Counted from the first letter of the stretch, positions 26,630 through 36,360 are shown. The stretch: DNA of 64,000 bases from an uncultured Propionibacterium sp. (GCA_938036835.1 CALHWB010000033.1:5893-69892), one strand, 5' to 3'. The notes: a model not told the origin generated them from the letters alone. A program made the numbers and translations.

Positions 26630-27044
26630 TTGAATCGTGGGGTTTACGAGGTGTCCCTACGGCCCGAGGGTGGCGCTGTGAGGGATGCTTGGGGTCCTGT
26701 TGTGGGGACTGTCGAGACGGCTCAAACTTTTCTCACTGCCGTCGAGGTGGACGCGCTCGTCGGTGACTACCTGGCCGGGATGAGTGGGAAGTCTCTCGTG
26801 GAGAGGTACAGCCATTCACCGGGCCACGGTGTTTTCGCATCTTCGTCGGCGTAACGTGCCGAGTCGTCGTCCGGGGTTGGGTCTGGACGAGAAGGCGGAG
26901 GCGGTGCGGCTGGCCCGAGCGGGTGTCTCGATGCGGGCGATCGCCCGCCGGATGGGAGTGGACCGCAAGGCCGTACGCGTAGCGCTGGTCGAGGCTGGAC
27001 TCATCGTGAATGAAGACAGCGACGGTTCGACGGGAATCAAGTGA
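26630..27044 (+). pseudogene. Two-HTH recombinase-accessory protein, copy B, frameshifted
   Basis: The first frame gives AVEVDALVGDYLAGMSGKSL then VERY. A one-base shift near 26,812 continues as IHRATVFSHLRRRNVPSRR and LDEKAEAVRLARAGVSMRA, then IARRMGVDRKAVRVALVEAG with a normal stop at 27,044. Together these are two helix-turn-helix units, the usual build of a small actinobacterial protein encoded next to serine recombinases. No recombinase is present here. Partial copies recur at 3,227 (A) and 31,164 (C). Copies B and C are identical over more than 20 bases at the core. Confidence 0.62.
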
Positions 27045-27199
27045 GCTGGCTAGGGAAGCGCTGGTTATTGGGCGAGCCTTGGTGAGTGTTTCCGGGACGG
27101 CTGATCTGGTGTCTTAGCCTCGATCTACCGATGGTCTCGGTGATCGCGGAGTGGTCCGGGCTGCGTCGGGTGAGTGGTCGAGGGCGTGCGGAACTGGCC

Positions 27200-27490
27200 G
27201 GACCTCGCTGTCCGGGTTGTCCACTGTGTTCCTCGGGTTGCGCAGCCGGGGGCTGCTGGGTGGTCAGGTCGCGTGGGCTTGGGGCGGGTCGCTGACTCGC
27301 TCGAACAGGACTGTCCAGCCGGTCTCCCAGGGTCACGCTCAAGGGAGGTGCACGGTGATCCGGCGGGCCGAGGTCGCCAGGCGGGCTGGCACGGTTACCA
27401 GCTTGTGGCGGATGGTCGCGGTGGTGACCCGGGCGAGGTCGGGAGCGGCGTTCGGACCCGCCACCGCAGTGTCGCGCGCGGTGGCCCAAG
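27200..27490 (-). pseudogene. IS1380-family transposase C-terminal relic
   Basis: On the minus strand, VTTATIRHKLVTVPARLATS and ARRITVHLP, two stops, then PWETGWTVLFERVSDPPQA match the end of IS1380 transposases (RLxxVPARxxxSARRLxLHLPxxWPW). The two in-frame stops and lack of the catalytic region show it is dead. The surrounding 27,045-27,505 holds no other recognisable gene. Confidence 0.6.
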
Positions 27491-27505
27491 AGCATTTGCG
27501 GACCG

Positions 27506-28201
27506 CTAGCGCCGCCTTCGCTTCCTCTGACTTCGAGAGCTCCCGTTACCGCGAGGCACGAGGCCCAGAGTCGCGAGTCCGAAATCGTCGAAAGGGATTA
27601 CAGGAAAAGGGCTGTTGTTGACGAGGGGGGTGATGAGTGGGTCGCTCGTCACCACGGCGCCTGCCAAGTGCCAGGGCGCGCCGTTACCGTCTGCACCAAG
27701 GAACTCGGTGACTTCGCTGAGGTGCTGCCTCAACCAGTCGATGCGTCTGCTGTGGAGCTCGATTGTGGGCTTCTTCCCTCTCTTGCCTGTGAACAGCTTC
27801 TCAAGCTCGCCGATGATCTCGGCTGGTGTTCGCGCAACCTCGAAGTCCTTCGCCTCGACCACAATGATCGTCCGGGTCTGTGGATGGGTTGCGAGGACGT
27901 CGATGTCCCCGAGGTCATGGCCGGAAGGGTCGGTGATGCGATGCTTGCCGATCTTGTTCACGGACAATCGCGTGGTCATGCCGAGATCCTCAAGCTTGGC
28001 GGCCACCGAACGGGCGAAGGCATTGTTGATCTTGCCCCGCGCCTCAGAGATGCATCGCTTCATCTCGGCCGTCTTCGCTCGACCCTGCAAGCGCCCAGAC
28101 AGCAAGTTGTCGACCCAGTACGGACCCAGCCGGTAGACGCTGCGAAAGCCGAAGACCAACTCATGGCCCTGAAGTACGAGCGGCCGCCCGAATGTACGAC
28201 G
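27506..28201 (-). CDS. C-terminal PD-(D/E)xK nuclease part of a frameshifted large protein
   Basis: About 225 codons continue the large ORF at 28,161-31,118 in a different frame. RPLVLQGHELVFGFRSVYRL follows naturally on its RDASYIR. The nuclease core is HDLGDIDVLATHPQTRTIIV (metal Asp) and VEAKDFEVARTPAEI (Glu-x-Lys), followed by a helix with RRIDWLRQHLSEV. This is a PD-(D/E)xK arrangement similar to Vsr/NERD-like domains. The join lies at about 28,190-28,200 in a G/C run. Either one base is miscalled or the gene is a recent pseudogene. Separate translation from an internal start is possible but no ribosome site stands out. Confidence 0.6.
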   Translation of the reverse strand, partial: RRTFGRPLVLQGHELVFGFRSVYRLGPYWVDNLLSGRLQGRAKTAEMKRCISEARGKINNAFARSVAAKLEDLGMTTRLSVNKIGKHRITDPSGHDLGDIDVLATHPQTRTIIVVEAKDFEVARTPAEIIGELEKLFTGKRGKKPTIELHSRRIDWLRQHLSEVTEFLGADGNGAPWHLAGAVVTSDPLITPLVNNSPFPVIPFDDFGLATLGLVPRGNGSSRSQRKRRRR

Positions 28202-31118
28202 CGTCGCGGTTGAAGCGCCACGGCCAGGCATCCTGTCCGATGCCGAGGAAAGACTCCCGCTCTGTGAGGGTGATCCCATCCACAACAGCCGACACGACTT
28301 CTTCCGCAATGCTCCGCGCTGTCGACACTTCTGAGATAGCCCGTGAGCGATCGATGCGTGTCACCTGATCAGCTGTGGCTAGGTCCAGCAGGCCTTCACA
28401 CACCTCTCGGAGCTCAGTCAGGGTGAACCCAAACTCGGCACGCATGGCAGGCTCGCTGCGGGCAATGAAGTCAGGCACGTCGAAGTCATCGATGCCATCT
28501 CTAGCATCGTCATTCACCGCGCCTCGGACTGATCGCATGCCAGAGTTCGCGGCGTAAGTGTCCATGGCTGCGGTCACCGGTTCCTCTCGGCTCACTCCAA
28601 GGCGTCCTGAGCCGAGAATGGAGACATCGAAGTCGGCGAGTCTGTAGTGAAGGAAATCCGAGGTAGTTGCCTTTTGGATGAGTTCGATCGCAATGCCCAG
28701 GATGCGGTAGTAGTCGAGCACTTCGATCACGCGTTCCCCGTCTGGTGGTTGCGCGGCCACGTACTCGATCAGGAAGCGGTTCGCTCGTTGAGCAGTCGCG
28801 CTCGTCTTCCGATGATCAACCAGTTCGGCGACGGTCTGTGACTGCTCGCCGAAGCACGCCAGGCGTGACTTCAGCGTGATCGAGTTTAACTTCGCGTCGT
28901 GGAGGAGGGCCTCGTTCTGTGCGACAAGGAAGTCGAGCAGGGCATGTTTGTCGTACGAGGCGATCTCGGCTTCAAGCCGACTGAAGAGGTGCCCCACAGC
29001 CGCATTGAGCACCCGGACCCGTTCTGTGCCTAGGAGGACGCCGTTCTGGAAGCCGCCGCCGGTCGGTGATCGGAGCCACGTGCCCAACTCGTCAAGCACT
29101 TGGGCCGTGATCTGGTCGTGACCTTTCAGAGCACGGGGCAGGTTCTCGGCCAGCATATCCGGCGCGTGATTCTGGTGTAGGGCGTTGATCATCCGCTTTG
29201 AGCCCAAGGGAGCAACCGCATCAAGGCGCGGACCCAGATCAGTACTCGCCGTTCCGAAAAGACTGGTCAACAGGACCGTCACGAGTTCGCGCTCCGCAGT
29301 GTTCGCTGCTTCCTGGAGGAGGGCGACGAACGTATCGGTGAACGCCAGGGTGTACCCGCTCTCTACCCGCGTCATCCTGACTGCGGGATCGGCGCGTGAC
29401 CAGTCGTGAACCGTTCTCCAAGACCCCGGGTCGATCAACCGGACAGTCAGTTCGGTTGTTGTTGCCCTTGGCCGGGCGCCGGTGCGGTAGGCGCACTCGC
29501 GCACCCAGTAGGCGACACACTCAAGAAGGGTCGGCTCCACGCCGACGGGCTCAGCCCCTTCAATGTCGACGGTGATGAAGACTGTGTGGTCGATCATCTC
29601 GACGACATAGCCGACGTAGGAGCTACTTGGCTCAATGAGGAAGATCTCTGGAGCATCCCGCTCATAGCGGCGTCGGGCCTGGACGATCGGCGGATTCGGC
29701 ACTGGCGGCACAACTCCGTGGCGATCCGTCTCGGCGATGTACTGCTGGCGAGGGTACAGCCCATCTCCTGTCTGAAAAACGGTGAAGGTGGGAATCGCAT
29801 CGTCCGATAGATAGAACGACTTCTTGTTCTTCACGTACGAACAGAACTCGTCAAGGACAGCCGTCGACACAGATCGTCCCGGCCGGTTCTTTTGGGCTTC
29901 GGCGAACAGCAACAAGCCCAGCAGCCCGTCTGGCTCCTGATGCATAATCACTTCCAAGTCGTCGGAGCGAGCGATGAGCATGGGGTCTGCGCCCTCGACA
30001 TTCGGGACGCCCCAGAACGCAGATCGGCTGGGGCTGTCGGTCAAGACGAGGTGTAGAAGCTCCTCCGCTGATGAGTAGGTGCATCGGGTGAGCGGAGATA
30101 CAAGGGCGGCGAGGTTATCCAGGATCGTCCGGGTGTCGTAGGAGCCCCACACGTCCAATTCCCAGTCAACGAGCGGGTCAGTTGCGACGACCAGGTGAAG
30201 GTCGCGTTTCGAGTCGATCTTCAGAAGGTATCTGCTCATAGCGGTGCTTCGCTCAAGCAGTTCGGGAGTGGAACTGTTGGGAAGCAGCCTCATGAATCGG
30301 CGCAACGCGGCTTTCCGCAGGCGCTGGCCGAGTTCTTCGAGTTGACCCGCCTGGTGCACGAACCTCAGAAGGTGGAACCGGATGCTGATGAGAAGATCAA
30401 GCGGCAGTGCCACTAGGTATCCGTCTCCAAGCCGAAGGAATGGCGTTACGTAGAGGCGGTCGTCGGTTATGACGTTTGCACACGGATTGTCCAGCTGTCC
30501 GGGATCAAGCGCGAACGTGTCGACGACCATGCGCAGCCAACTGCCGTGAGCATCGAGTTCATCGTTCGAGATGAATGCCGCGTCAGCGAGTGCGTGGAGT
30601 CGTGCTGCGCCCGGCACGTCGATGGGGGTCCTGGGCGATCCTCCTGGCGGGGTGCCTCGTGTGAGCCCAGCTCGCTTGAGCACGATGTCGCTTACGGTAA
30701 GGAGGCCTTGGATCAGCCGGTGGACTGGACCTCGTAGCTCGTCCGGCATCCATCGCTCACGGAACGCTGCGTCGACTAGGTCCTCCAGGTCAGCCACGGT
30801 GTGTTCGCCCGACCCAGCTGATACGAGGTACGGCCCTCCGGTGAAGCTGATGCTGTGGACAAGGACCTCCGGGTACGGGTCCTCCTGCATCAGTATGCGG
30901 CGGTCGCCGATGTCCTCCCGTTTCAGGATCGATCGGACTGCGCTTGGGCTCGCCGGTGGGGCACCGGTGTCATTCAGTGCCATGCCCAAAGCCGCGAGCC
31001 GATGCAAACGAACAAGCCGCGACGCGTTCGAAGGAAGGAGCATCAGGCCAGCGGCAGCAGCAGTAAGAGAGGGTCCGTCGATGCCCCGCGGTACGGAACC
31101 CGTGCGAATGCCCACCAT
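28161..31118 (-). CDS. Large protein of unknown family, N-terminal part (frameshifted)
   Basis: This 985-codon ORF has no domain I can name. It is soluble and mixed alpha/beta, with no P-loop. The last ten codons after RDASYIR are out of frame relative to the nuclease part at 27,506, so the ancestral protein was about 1,200 residues: a long sensor/scaffold region plus a PD-(D/E)xK tail. Large proteins with a terminal nuclease in defence islands usually act as single-gene or two-gene phage defence. It is the only gene of its cluster, bounded by IS1380 and helix-turn-helix/IS3 relics. Base composition is slightly less GC-rich than the chromosome blocks. Confidence 0.65.
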   Translation of the reverse strand: MVGIRTGSVPRGIDGPSLTAAAAGLMLLPSNASRLVRLHRLAALGMALNDTGAPPASPSAVRSILKREDIGDRRILMQEDPYPEVLVHSISFTGGPYLVSAGSGEHTVADLEDLVDAAFRERWMPDELRGPVHRLIQGLLTVSDIVLKRAGLTRGTPPGGSPRTPIDVPGAARLHALADAAFISNDELDAHGSWLRMVVDTFALDPGQLDNPCANVITDDRLYVTPFLRLGDGYLVALPLDLLISIRFHLLRFVHQAGQLEELGQRLRKAALRRFMRLLPNSSTPELLERSTAMSRYLLKIDSKRDLHLVVATDPLVDWELDVWGSYDTRTILDNLAALVSPLTRCTYSSAEELLHLVLTDSPSRSAFWGVPNVEGADPMLIARSDDLEVIMHQEPDGLLGLLLFAEAQKNRPGRSVSTAVLDEFCSYVKNKKSFYLSDDAIPTFTVFQTGDGLYPRQQYIAETDRHGVVPPVPNPPIVQARRRYERDAPEIFLIEPSSSYVGYVVEMIDHTVFITVDIEGAEPVGVEPTLLECVAYWVRECAYRTGARPRATTTELTVRLIDPGSWRTVHDWSRADPAVRMTRVESGYTLAFTDTFVALLQEAANTAERELVTVLLTSLFGTASTDLGPRLDAVAPLGSKRMINALHQNHAPDMLAENLPRALKGHDQITAQVLDELGTWLRSPTGGGFQNGVLLGTERVRVLNAAVGHLFSRLEAEIASYDKHALLDFLVAQNEALLHDAKLNSITLKSRLACFGEQSQTVAELVDHRKTSATAQRANRFLIEYVAAQPPDGERVIEVLDYYRILGIAIELIQKATTSDFLHYRLADFDVSILGSGRLGVSREEPVTAAMDTYAANSGMRSVRGAVNDDARDGIDDFDVPDFIARSEPAMRAEFGFTLTELREVCEGLLDLATADQVTRIDRSRAISEVSTARSIAEEVVSAVVDGITLTERESFLGIGQDAWPWRFNRDASYIRAAARTSGP

Positions 31119-31163
31119 GGGCCCATTCTCGCAGGTGTCACCGACGGGGACGTGGCTGACGGG

Positions 31164-31482
31164 ATGTCTATATGAGAGCGATCGGCCGCCGGATGGGAGT
31201 GGACCGCAAGGCGGTGGAGGTCGCCTTCGGTGTCGTGGGCGTGTGTGCGCTGCTGGGTGTGTCCCGGTCCGGGTGCTACAAGTTTGGGTTCAACGAGGGC
31301 AGGCAGGCCCTGTGGAGCGGCGGCGGGAACGGTCGCGGGTCGAGGTCCGCCGGTTCCATGCCGTCTCCGGCGGGGTGGACGGGGCACCGCGGGTCATTGC
31401 GGGCCTGCGCGCCGTCTCGGTCAAGACGGTCGTTGGGATCGTGCGGGTTGAGGGCATCGCGGGTATCAGCCCGCGGCGCTGA
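31164..31482 (+). pseudogene. HTH relic copy C fused to IS3-family transposase fragment
   Basis: MRAIGRRMGVDRKAVEVAFG is copy C of the recombinase-accessory helix-turn-helix. It runs straight into VVGVCALLGVSRSGCYKF, the start of an IS3-type OrfB. A shifted frame continues RSRVEVRRFHAVSGGVDGAP, then RVIAGLRAVSVKTVVGIVRV and EGIAGISPRR with a stop. The catalytic DDE region is absent. This is a chimera of two dead elements and marks the joint between the large-nuclease gene and the ParB-like relic. Confidence 0.6.
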
Positions 31483-31728
31483 CGCCCTCGACCAGACCCC
31501 CCAGTAACCCACGAACACCAAACCACCACCGCAGCCAACCAGACCGCTCAACCGATGCCCACCAAACAGGGCCAACCCCACCTGGTTTGGCGCAGTTGGT
31601 CGCTCTCGACGTGTCTCAGTCCGGGCGGCCAGGCCGGCGGCTACCGTTGGCGGTGAACGACTGTTCTCACCGACTCGGCACCGATGGTGTGGATCGCCGG
31701 ACGGAGCACGAGAGCGAAGGGCTGGATA

Positions 31729-32130
31729 TGGCTTACGAACAGTTACCTATTGTGGATGTCGACCTCGACGGTCTCCTTCTTGATCTGGAGAACTATTGAT
31801 CCCTGGTCGCCGCGACGATGAGGCAGATGCGCTGAAGTACCTGTTTGCGTCCGGGGATGTCCCTTGGTGTGGCGAGACTGATCCTCCGAGACGGCTACTG
31901 CGACAACGAGGTACCGATCGTGATATCGGCATCGAAATCGGGGGACGGGCTGCCGCGCACCGTGCTTGAGGGCAACCGTCGAGTCAGTGCTCTCAAGTCT
32001 CTCCGGGACCCGACGATTGTGCCTGGCCACGAGACTGAGGTTCGCGTACTGCTCAAGCGGTACGCAGATGCGCCATCTCCGCCAGATCGTGCAGCAACCA
32101 GCGGCAGGCGATATTGCCGACGCTGATCGG
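31729..32130 (+). pseudogene. ParB-like N-terminal domain protein, frameshifted
   Basis: Three frames assemble a ParB-like N-terminus. AYEQLPIVDVDLDGLLLDLE and NY end at a TGA. The next frame gives PGRRDDEADALKYLFASGD. The last gives VARLILRDGYCDNEVPIVI, then LPRTVLEGNRRVSALKSLRD, where VLEGNRR is the diagnostic motif. Such domains occur in partition proteins and in defence-linked nucleases or ATPases. The sequence fades out after about 32,100. From 32,131 to the SDR gene I see nothing recognisable. Confidence 0.6.
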
Positions 32131-32339
32131 CTGCTGATCGAAGTCGCCCGGGAGGATGGCGGAGCCGTTACGAACGATGATGAATCTCACGCAGTTGAAA
32201 ATGGTTGCTTCGCTCATCCGCCGCGTGCTCTTGGTGATAGTGAGTAGCGGTTGCGACGGTTGCTGCCGAGAGCCGGTTGCGCGGAACTGCGCGCTTGCCT
32301 CTCCTGTGCGGCAGGAAGCAGGACGACACGCATGGGGTG

Positions 32340-33164
32340 TCACCAGTGGATACCGAGCATGTTTGCGCTGCGTTGCCAGTGCTCACGCACCATCTCTGGG
32401 TCGTAGGCCTGCTTGTTGGTGCGCCCCACCCGCTTCGGTGTTCCGTAGTATTCACCCGAAACCCAGGCGTCGCCCGGCTTGCTGTCAATGAAGTGCCGGA
32501 GCCGTGCGCCGCCCTGCTGCGGGGAGATGAGAAATCGCTTCAGCACACCGTGGTAGACCCACTGAAAGTAGCTATCGGTGTCAGAAGCGAAGTTCGTTGC
32601 GACGTTGCCGGGATGGAACGCCACCGACGAGAGACCGCGGTCGTGGAAGTGCTCGTGCAGGCCTTTGGTGAACAGGACGTTGGCGAGTTTCGCGTCGCCG
32701 TAGGCCTTGTTCGGGGTGAAGCCCTGCCAGTTGTTCAGATCGTCCAGATTGATGCTCCCGAAAAGCCGTGCCCCGATACTGGATGTGTTCACCACTGCTG
32801 CCCGACTATCAAGCAGTTTGTCAAGAAGCAGATTCGTCAAGAGATACGGCGCGAGGTGGTTGACCTGGAAGGTCTTTTCGAAGCCGTCCAGGGTAGGCGT
32901 GGGGCCGGAGAACATGCCGCCAGCGTTGTTGGCCAGCACGTCGATCCGGTCGCACCTCTCGTTCAGTACGTCTGCGAGGCGGCGTACCTCGTCGAGTCTC
33001 GTGAAGTCTGCCGAGTGGTGCTCCGCTCCCGTGGCGGCGGCGACAGCTTGCGTCTTCTCGGGTGAGCGCCCGACAAGGATCAGCCGGGCATCCGTGTCTG
33101 CGAGTTGCCGAGCGGCTGCCGCGCCGATACCGTCACTCGCTCCCGTGATGATGATGGTTCGCAT
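32340..33164 (-). CDS. Short-chain dehydrogenase/reductase (SDR)
   Basis: The 274-residue protein has an intact classical SDR fold. MRTIIITGASDGIGAAAARQ is the dinucleotide-binding TGxxxGIG, LANNAGG the NNAG motif, and VVNTSSIGARLFG the catalytic Ser. AYGDAKLANVLF supplies Tyr-x3-Lys, and FHPGNVATNF follows it. It resembles the retinol-dehydrogenase/WW-oxidoreductase-like group. The start at 33,164 puts the Rossmann motif at the N-terminus; longer frames add unrelated residues. The substrate is unknown. It is an isolated metabolic gene within the island. Confidence 0.88.
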   Translation of the reverse strand: MRTIIITGASDGIGAAAARQLADTDARLILVGRSPEKTQAVAAATGAEHHSADFTRLDEVRRLADVLNERCDRIDVLANNAGGMFSGPTPTLDGFEKTFQVNHLAPYLLTNLLLDKLLDSRAAVVNTSSIGARLFGSINLDDLNNWQGFTPNKAYGDAKLANVLFTKGLHEHFHDRGLSSVAFHPGNVATNFASDTDSYFQWVYHGVLKRFLISPQQGGARLRHFIDSKPGDAWVSGEYYGTPKRVGRTNKQAYDPEMVREHWQRSANMLGIHW

Positions 33165-33658
33165 CCGTGTTCCCTTCTTTGTCCGTGGCCGATGGTAGGA
33201 AGCCTGCGGTGAGCGTTTCGACCGGCTTCCATCTGGAACCGGGTACCGTGTCCTGATCATAATTGCCGAAGCCGGGGCGACGGTCGCGCTTGTGGGCGAC
33301 CGAGCCCAGTCGCCCGCTGTAGGTCGTGGCGGGGTGCTCGACATGGCCGTACAGATCAGGGACCACACCTATGGAGCGAATTCCACAGGTTCACCGGCCC
33401 CGAGTACGCGGCGCTCGCCTTGCGGATGCGCGACCGCGAGAACCCCGGCGAGGTTCGACCGCCTTGCCGCCTCGTGACCCTGCATGCGGACAACGACGCG
33501 GCGGGCCGACAAGAGAAGCCTATGATGCAGAATCCGTTAACTTTCGTGCGGCCTACAGACCTGCTTTTGCCGCCTAAGTGGTTCAGCAAGTGGGCGAGCC
33601 TCCACTCCGCGGCCGTGTTCAGGGGGAGAATGGAGCACCAGTTGCACCAAGAGGGACG
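33165..33658. other. Intergenic stretch, nothing recognised
   Basis: Nearly 500 bases between the divergent SDR and HEPN-like genes. Short open frames exist on both strands but none resembles a family I know or has a convincing ribosome site. It should hold the promoters of both flanking genes. Confidence 0.4.
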
Positions 33659-35008
33659 ATGGCTAAGAACGAACTCGTCGTTGGTGAGCCGCGTCTCGTA
33701 TGGCTCATCGATGGCAGCAAGAAGACCGATCCGATCTCGGTCATGCTCCGCGACACGGGCACGACGATTGAACTTACTGTCCCGCTAAAGGGCATGCTAG
33801 AAACAAATGATCCATACTCCCGCTGGTGGTCTCACGGCGTAATGTTTGACGATGATCCGGAGCGCTCAAAGCACACTTACAGCCCACCAAAAGTATTGTT
33901 CATGTACGACCGCACCGGAGATGTCGTGCTTGTCGGTTGCAGAGCCGCCGGCTTGAACACCAACGTCTTCGTCGCCGGCGAGGGCCGGATCGTTGCCAAC
34001 TACGCCGTCTTCGGAGGGCAATCCTTGAAGTATGACAAGGTCAATGGTCTCCGCGCCGAGGTGCCAGCGCTTGCCGCTTGGGCACGACGACCCAGCAGCA
34101 TGAAGGTCGGCTTCACGACGAATGAATCTAATCGGGTGCAATCCGTGCAGATGACCCTAACCAATGCCCCGGAAGCGAAACTCGCGAGACCATTCAACCT
34201 GACAATGAAATCAACGTGGCGGATGGATGACCCGCCCCAGCCCGGGGGTTTCCCTGTCTATGAGAGCGTGAAGTTGGAAACTCACGTCGCACAGCCGCGA
34301 GGATGGGATGATCACCTCCATCTCCATGGTGCCGTACTCGATCTCGTCTCTCTCGCGGCATGGCGGCCTTTTGGTTTCGCTTCGATCGAGGCCCTTCGCA
34401 CCGACGACCCCATCAAGAACGCTGACGGCACAGTTTGCTCCGAGAAGTGGTCGTCCGTCGCGACACACCGATTGCTACGACACAAGCCCTGGGTGAAAGA
34501 GCCTTGTTTCCTGTTCCCTTGGGCCGAGATCGGCCCCCGCGGAGTTGCACGGTGGCTGAGACTCCGCACGGACTACTACCAGGCCGTCAGCCCTGTCCTT
34601 AACGTGCTTCGTTCCGGCCATGTGTGGAGCCCCGCGAGCGCGGTGCAGAGCGGTATTGCGCTTGAGGCGCTCGGATATCTGATCGATACGAAGAAAAACG
34701 CTGGCGCTCACCTAAACTCCCGCAAGCAGATTAACTTCAAACCCGCGCTTCAGGTGATCCTCGACGACCTTACTGAGCTACCGTTCACCGATACCGCTGG
34801 CTGGATCAACATGGCCAATGACGTGTACATGGGCGCCAAGCACCCAGATCGACCCCAGCCAGACTCGCTCATCATGCTGAACACCCTGCGGGAGAACCTG
34901 CTCATCGTCCGCTACTGGATCGCGCAGCAACTCGGGGCCACTGCCGAATCGCTTCGCCAAGGGCTACGCACCGACCCGCTCGCGGGCGAGTTCGAGGCGA
35001 TCGACTGA
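33659..35008 (+). CDS. ApeA/HEPN-like putative anti-phage protein
   Basis: This 449-residue protein resembles proteins with an ApeA N-terminal domain. The first 270 residues are beta-rich, with FDDDPERSKHTYSPPKVLFM and VVLVGCRAAGLNTNVF. A helical C-terminus follows (about 310-440) with ASAVQSGIALEALGYLID and INMANDVYMGAKHPDRPQPD, at the place where HEPN RNases carry Arg-x4-6-His. Here the motif looks like Asn-Asp...Lys-His-Pro, so the catalytic Arg may be replaced. ApeA proteins block phage by a HEPN nuclease. GAGGGA precedes the ATG. The gene stands alone, with an intact frame amid pseudogenes. Confidence 0.55.
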   Translation: MAKNELVVGEPRLVWLIDGSKKTDPISVMLRDTGTTIELTVPLKGMLETNDPYSRWWSHGVMFDDDPERSKHTYSPPKVLFMYDRTGDVVLVGCRAAGLNTNVFVAGEGRIVANYAVFGGQSLKYDKVNGLRAEVPALAAWARRPSSMKVGFTTNESNRVQSVQMTLTNAPEAKLARPFNLTMKSTWRMDDPPQPGGFPVYESVKLETHVAQPRGWDDHLHLHGAVLDLVSLAAWRPFGFASIEALRTDDPIKNADGTVCSEKWSSVATHRLLRHKPWVKEPCFLFPWAEIGPRGVARWLRLRTDYYQAVSPVLNVLRSGHVWSPASAVQSGIALEALGYLIDTKKNAGAHLNSRKQINFKPALQVILDDLTELPFTDTAGWINMANDVYMGAKHPDRPQPDSLIMLNTLRENLLIVRYWIAQQLGATAESLRQGLRTDPLAGEFEAID

Positions 35009-35223
35009 ATCCGCCCAAGACCATCCATCACCGACTCCGCCAAGCCTTGGGAGAAGACATCAATGACCGCATGGTAAACGCATCACTTCATGGCCGGCCC
35101 AGTGTTCGATGTGACACTGCGGCATCGCATTGGAGCGACTGATCAGGTATATCCAGGCCTTGCTCCCAACGCAACACGAAGAAGTCGGGGACCTCACACC
35201 TTCTAACGTGATGTGCAATCTCG

Positions 35224-35905
35224 CTACCGCCGTGGCATGGTGAATCCGATCAAGGCCCTGTTCGGAAAGTCGTTGAAAGGCTTCATGATCGAGTATTTTT
35301 CTGCCGCAAAGCTCGCGGAGGCCGCGTGATCTTCTAGCGCCGTATCGGCGAATGGATGCTCGATGTGCCAGTTCTTGCGTTTCAGGTATTCTGCCACGGG
35401 AGATTCTGTCGGGTATCCCTTGGGTACATTCTTCAGGGTCGTTCCCCTAACCGTGAAATTGCTGGCAAATGCCGGGTTGCAAATAATCTCTAGAAACTCT
35501 TCGGGGTTTGCCAATATGTGCTCTCGGATTCGCAGTGTCGCATGCTTTGAGCATATCTGCAAACAATCCGCCACCCAAGAAGGAGCGATTGTTGGGGCGA
35601 ATGGAGAGGGAATAGCCGGTGGGGATGGACAGTTTTCCCTTTGCGGCAATGTGGCATCTGAAAGTGGGGTTGTAGGGCGTCTTGTCGTGGCTAAACCGGG
35701 TATCGCGCGCCAGCTTGAATGTGAGGTTCCTTGGTTCGTTGCGGAGGATGCTGTCGTCAAACTCGCCAATCTTGAGCATTACTGCTCGTATGAGTTCTTC
35801 GAACTCACTTAGGGTCGCACGATTCTGTTCTTTATGGCTGTGACACCAGTCTCGGTTGTTATTCGCATCCAAATCCAATAGATATGAGATAATCTCATCG
35901 CTCAT
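35224..35905 (-). pseudogene. DUF2461-family protein, one frameshift
   Basis: Frame one encodes the N-terminal half: YLLDLDANNNRDWCHSHKEQ, then LTFKLARDTRFSHDKTPYNP and SFLGGGLFADMLK. Frame two continues after a one-base shift near 35,545 with KHATLRIREHILANPEEF, LKNVPKGYPTESPVAEYLKR and a normal C-terminus. Rejoined, the product is a complete DUF2461 protein of about 225 residues, a family of unknown function. Base composition is clearly lower in GC than its neighbours, a sign of separate origin. Confidence 0.7.
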
Positions 35906-36024
35906 GTCATTCTCGCTCTCGATAGGTATGAAGTTGTTTGGCGTGGGTGACGGATTGGGGATCGTGGTATTCCAATTGACGTGTCATGTGAAGATGGAAG
36001 ACGTGCGCATTGCCGCACGGGTTA

Positions 36025-36360
36025 CGCCGTTAGAAGCTGAGACTGCGCGGAACCAGACCTCGACGAGGTTCATCCAGGAGGCGTGAGGGTGAAGCGGATC
36101 TTGAACTGCGCTTTGGCCTCCAGCCAGGCACGGACCTCGGTATGTTTGTGGGTGGCGTAGTCGCCCATGACCAAGTGCGACTCGGCAGGGTGGCCCTTGT
36201 CGTCCACTACGTTGCGGTAAGTCCGCTCGGTCGGGCGTAGGAGGGTGAGGACTTCTGGTGGCGGTGCCTGGGTCTCAGGGTGACGGTGACCTTCCTGGCC
36301 AGCTCGGGGTCGGTGGCCAACCGGAGCGTCCCACCCAAGCCACCGTCTAGGAACCAACGG
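36025..36360 (-). pseudogene. IS630-family transposase C-terminal relic
   Basis: SHLVMGDYATHKHTEVRAWL and KIRFTLTP, then in a shifted frame HASWMNLVEVWFRAVSASNG, match the end of IS630 transposases (DNaxxHkxxxVxxWL, then FTPxxxSWxNxVExWF). The second catalytic Asp is present but the first and the N-terminus are gone. The following 36,361-36,545 contains nothing recognised. Confidence 0.65.

Noticed and set aside
26630..27044. Programmed frameshift in the two-HTH gene
   Set aside because: No slippery heptamer is seen at the shift, and two other copies are also broken, so decay is simpler.
31587..31799. A 70-codon gene before the ParB-like relic
   Set aside because: Only the part from the ATG at 31,729 has similarity; the upstream codons match nothing.
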